Positions 61,987 to 64,000 of a stretch of DNA of 64,000 bases are shown piece by piece (the stretch's first letter is position 1; the number at the start of each line of letters is the position of its first letter). Source of the DNA: Aliirhizobium wenxiniae (GTDB taxonomy: Bacteria > Pseudomonadota > Alphaproteobacteria > Rhizobiales > Rhizobiaceae). Where the stretch lies: contig NZ_JAEUAN010000015.1 of NCBI RefSeq assembly GCF_019511445.1, positions 62,001 to 126,000 of the forward strand, written 5' to 3'. The notes under the pieces were generated by a model. The model did not search any database and was not told the DNA's origin. It was given only the letters and a program-made list of their open reading frames with translations. The translations under genes were made by a program, and so were the position numbers.

Positions 61987-63399
61987 TTACATAGATCGAA
62001 CGAGGATAGGGTTGGTCGAACAGATCACAAGACGTCGTGAGCCACGTGTCATTGCGACGTAGAGGTTACGAGCATCGAGCGTGTCGGTGTCGATTACAAT
62101 GGATACGTCGGCTTCGAGACCCTTTAACAAAAGAGTGCTGCCCACGGCACGGTTGGGAACACTCCTTCCAAGAACTCTCGACTGCTCGCGAGCGAGCAAT
62201 GCCATGTCGTGAAATTCCTCAGCTGATCTTGAGGCGTTGAGAGCTTGGATACATGCTCGCAAGATTGCTGGTCGAAGCTGGGATACCCCCGCTTGTCGAT
62301 TAATTTCAACAAGGAAGTCTACAGCAGACTTTGGGTTCGGATCGTTCGAAAAGGAGACCGCAGCCGTTTCGGCGTCTGTCGGCGCCTTCTGGGATCGACC
62401 TGCGAGCAATGTGGTGAGACGCTGCTTCAATTGTGCTGGCCCAACACCGATAAGGGTCTCACCGGCAAAATCGATCAAAGCATTCGCAGCTCCCGGGGCG
62501 GCGAAGTCAAACTGTTCCGCGAATCTTGTAAAGTCGGACAGATCTGCATTTTCGACGACGACCGCTCCTCTCACCCTGCTCGCAATATCCCTGTGCCTTC
62601 GCGGGACTCGGCTATCGCAAACAATCAAAGCACCGCCGCCATTGACCGGCGATGACGTGTATGCCGCACGCGTGAGGGTCTGAACGTCATCCGGACCCGT
62701 GATTGGCACCCATGATACCTCACTCGGCGCAAGCCGCAGATCGACTGGCTCTCCCCGTGTCAGTGCCCCCCTGACCCACAGGAGCCATTGGCCGAAAGCC
62801 GAACATCCTGCATTGTTCCAGCGCCAAGGTGTGCTCATGGGAGGCAGTGGCGGAAAAGTCCTTTCAACCTCGGCCCATCCGACCAGGACGTTCGTCCCCC
62901 ACCCGAAGATTGCTTGCATGTCGTCGCCCAGCACGCATGTGGGCAAGATATCGGCCAGCCGGCAAACCATTTGATGCTGCTGCGTAATGCAATCTTGATA
63001 TTCGTCGACGAGTACCCTGGAATAGGTAGCGTGTATAACATCGCTGAGGTGACCTCCCTGCAAGATGTTGAGGGTACCTTGCCGGACAGCAGGATAGTCA
63101 TTTGCCGGGAATTTCAGGGAAAGAATTTGTGGGTCCAGGCCGCTGCGTCCGGGAAACGTTCCAACAAGCCGCAGTGCCCAGCCGTCTATCGTCGTGATGC
63201 GATATCGATCCCGGGGAACACCGGCTGCGTCCAGGCGTGAACGGAGAGCTGCAACGCCGGCGTTCGTATGCGTAAGTATCAGAACCGGCTTGGCGGGATC
63301 ATGGGCTAGAAGGCTGGTTGCAATGAGATGCGTCTTGCCGCATCCCGCTGGAGCTGCGAGACTGCCCCTATTGCAGTGGAGGATATTTACCTCATCCAT
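61987..63399 (-). CDS. UvrD-like helicase of a second OLD/UvrD pair
   Basis: 470 residues. Motif I LAAPAGCGKTHLIA, motif II VLVDEYQDCITQQH, motif III LGDDMQAIFGW, motif V LLLKGLEADVS and motif VI YVAMTRGSRRLV are present. The gene overlaps the OLD-type gene upstream by eight bases, the same relation as gajA-gajB. It is not close to the first GajB in sequence, so this is a different Gabija-like lineage rather than a recent duplication. Confidence 0.85.
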   Translation of the reverse strand: MDEVNILHCNRGSLAAPAGCGKTHLIATSLLAHDPAKPVLILTHTNAGVAALRSRLDAAGVPRDRYRITTIDGWALRLVGTFPGRSGLDPQILSLKFPANDYPAVRQGTLNILQGGHLSDVIHATYSRVLVDEYQDCITQQHQMVCRLADILPTCVLGDDMQAIFGWGTNVLVGWAEVERTFPPLPPMSTPWRWNNAGCSAFGQWLLWVRGALTRGEPVDLRLAPSEVSWVPITGPDDVQTLTRAAYTSSPVNGGGALIVCDSRVPRRHRDIASRVRGAVVVENADLSDFTRFAEQFDFAAPGAANALIDFAGETLIGVGPAQLKQRLTTLLAGRSQKAPTDAETAAVSFSNDPNPKSAVDFLVEINRQAGVSQLRPAILRACIQALNASRSAEEFHDMALLAREQSRVLGRSVPNRAVGSTLLLKGLEADVSIVIDTDTLDARNLYVAMTRGSRRLVICSTNPILVRSM

Positions 63400-64000
63400 A
63401 GGTCGTTTGTGCCCAGCCTAACAACTCGTTAATTTTACTTGTTAGCGCCGGGTTGATCCCTCCTTGGTTCGGACCGAGGATGTGAAGCGCGACATGCTCC
63501 ATGTGCGTGACCGACTTGAACCAGGCATTTTTTCCGCCACTGGCGCGAGCAAGAATGCTTCGCTGTAAAGGCGAGCTTGAATGCTGCGGTGAAAAGAGGA
63601 CGTTGCGAATATTTTGAAGGTTGTCTGCCCCCTGAGATGCCGATGAGATATGCGCCGCGATCAGATCGATACCGTGGATAGAAACCGCATAATCCACCAT
63701 CTGCAGAAGGATATGATCGCTTACATTGAACACGATCGCGCTTTCGATATCCTGGCCATCGAACCATGTGAAAGTGGTCCCACCGAGAGACGCCACTTCG
63801 GCCTGAAGGGCTTGCGAGGGTTTCACGTCGTCATCGCGAAATATTGCCGTGCGGTATCCCAAATTGATGAGCGCCTTGGCGCGTTGATATGGTCGATCGG
63901 AATGGCCACCCCCACAGTCAACTACAGCGACGCCGGCGGCTTGTATGGATGTTTGACCTTGCGCAACACAGTATTGATCAATTCCGCGAACAAACCCGAC
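63392..64000 (-). CDS. OLD-type ATP-dependent nuclease, partial
   Basis: The gene runs off the right edge; only about 200 C-terminal codons are visible. The TOPRIM end is recognisable: VAVVDCGGGHSDRPYQRAKA, then GYRTAIFRDDDVKP with the acidic cluster, then FDGQDIESAI. The upstream ATPase domain is outside the window. Together with the helicase at 61987-63399 it looks like a second Gabija-type pair. The assignment rests on the visible TOPRIM part and gene order. Confidence 0.75.
   Translation of the reverse strand, partial: VGFVRGIDQYCVAQGQTSIQAAGVAVVDCGGGHSDRPYQRAKALINLGYRTAIFRDDDVKPSQALQAEVASLGGTTFTWFDGQDIESAIVFNVSDHILLQMVDYAVSIHGIDLIAAHISSASQGADNLQNIRNVLFSPQHSSSPLQRSILARASGGKNAWFKSVTHMEHVALHILGPNQGGINPALTSKINELLGWAQTTYG

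Noticed and set aside
1..64000. CRISPR array or insertion sequence with terminal repeats
   Set aside because: No regularly spaced repeats, transposase genes or terminal inverted repeats were found on reading either strand.

Overview
The window reads as part of a large plasmid of a Rhizobiaceae-type alphaproteobacterium (Agrobacterium, Rhizobium, Sinorhizobium and relatives). The main evidence is at 19.4-33.7 kb: a complete trb mating-pair-formation operon led by the acyl-homoserine-lactone synthase gene traI, lying back to back with a repABC replication and partition operon. Two tra-box palindromes sit between them, and an antisense RNA gene sits between repB and repC. This is the Ti/Ri/pSym backbone layout. 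No chromosomal housekeeping genes, rRNA, tRNA or CRISPR array were seen. The tra box, parS-like repeats, antisense RNA and operators are read by eye and are candidates.

Region 1 (0.6-7.4 kb) is a candidate organosulfate module on the minus strand. It encodes a tripartite tricarboxylate-type transporter (TctC, TctB, TctA), a type I sulfatase with an intact C-x-P-x-R motif, a formylglycine-generating enzyme that would activate it, and a truncated TauE/SafE exporter. A divergent LysR regulator faces it.

Region 2 (7.6-19.4 kb) holds a TetR-NmrA-GST group, an RND pump (membrane fusion protein plus inner-membrane transporter) and, divergent from the pump, a tetR-fabF-ftsZ operon. Here extra copies of two essential enzymes, a ketoacyl-ACP synthase and a tail-less FtsZ, are placed under the pump regulator. 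The region ends in scarred DNA: a MarR gene and a methyltransferase gene that have both lost their 5' ends at one junction.

Region 3 (19.4-33.9 kb) is the conjugation and replication core. The DNA-processing genes (traA, traG, traCD), oriT and the regulators traR/traM were not found in the window.

Region 4 (33.9-64 kb) is an accessory, defence-rich island. In order it carries two PD-(D/E)XK-like proteins; remnants of a hydrolase/LysR pair; a tyrosine recombinase coupled to a DUF3800 protein; a DUF1612/HTH protein; a RES-GGCT fusion; a split hypothetical gene; a SEC-C protein; a QVK-type nuclease-like protein; a four-gene overlapping operon (small helical protein, QueC-like PP-loop enzyme, XRE-ImmA/IrrE metallopeptidase, PIN RNase); a Gabija pair (OLD nuclease GajA, UvrD helicase GajB); an AbiEi/AbiEii - HEPN/Toprim - DUF2971 operon; a possible HEPN protein; and a second OLD/UvrD pair cut by the window edge. 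The QueC-like/IrrE/PIN operon is the best candidate for a poorly described system.
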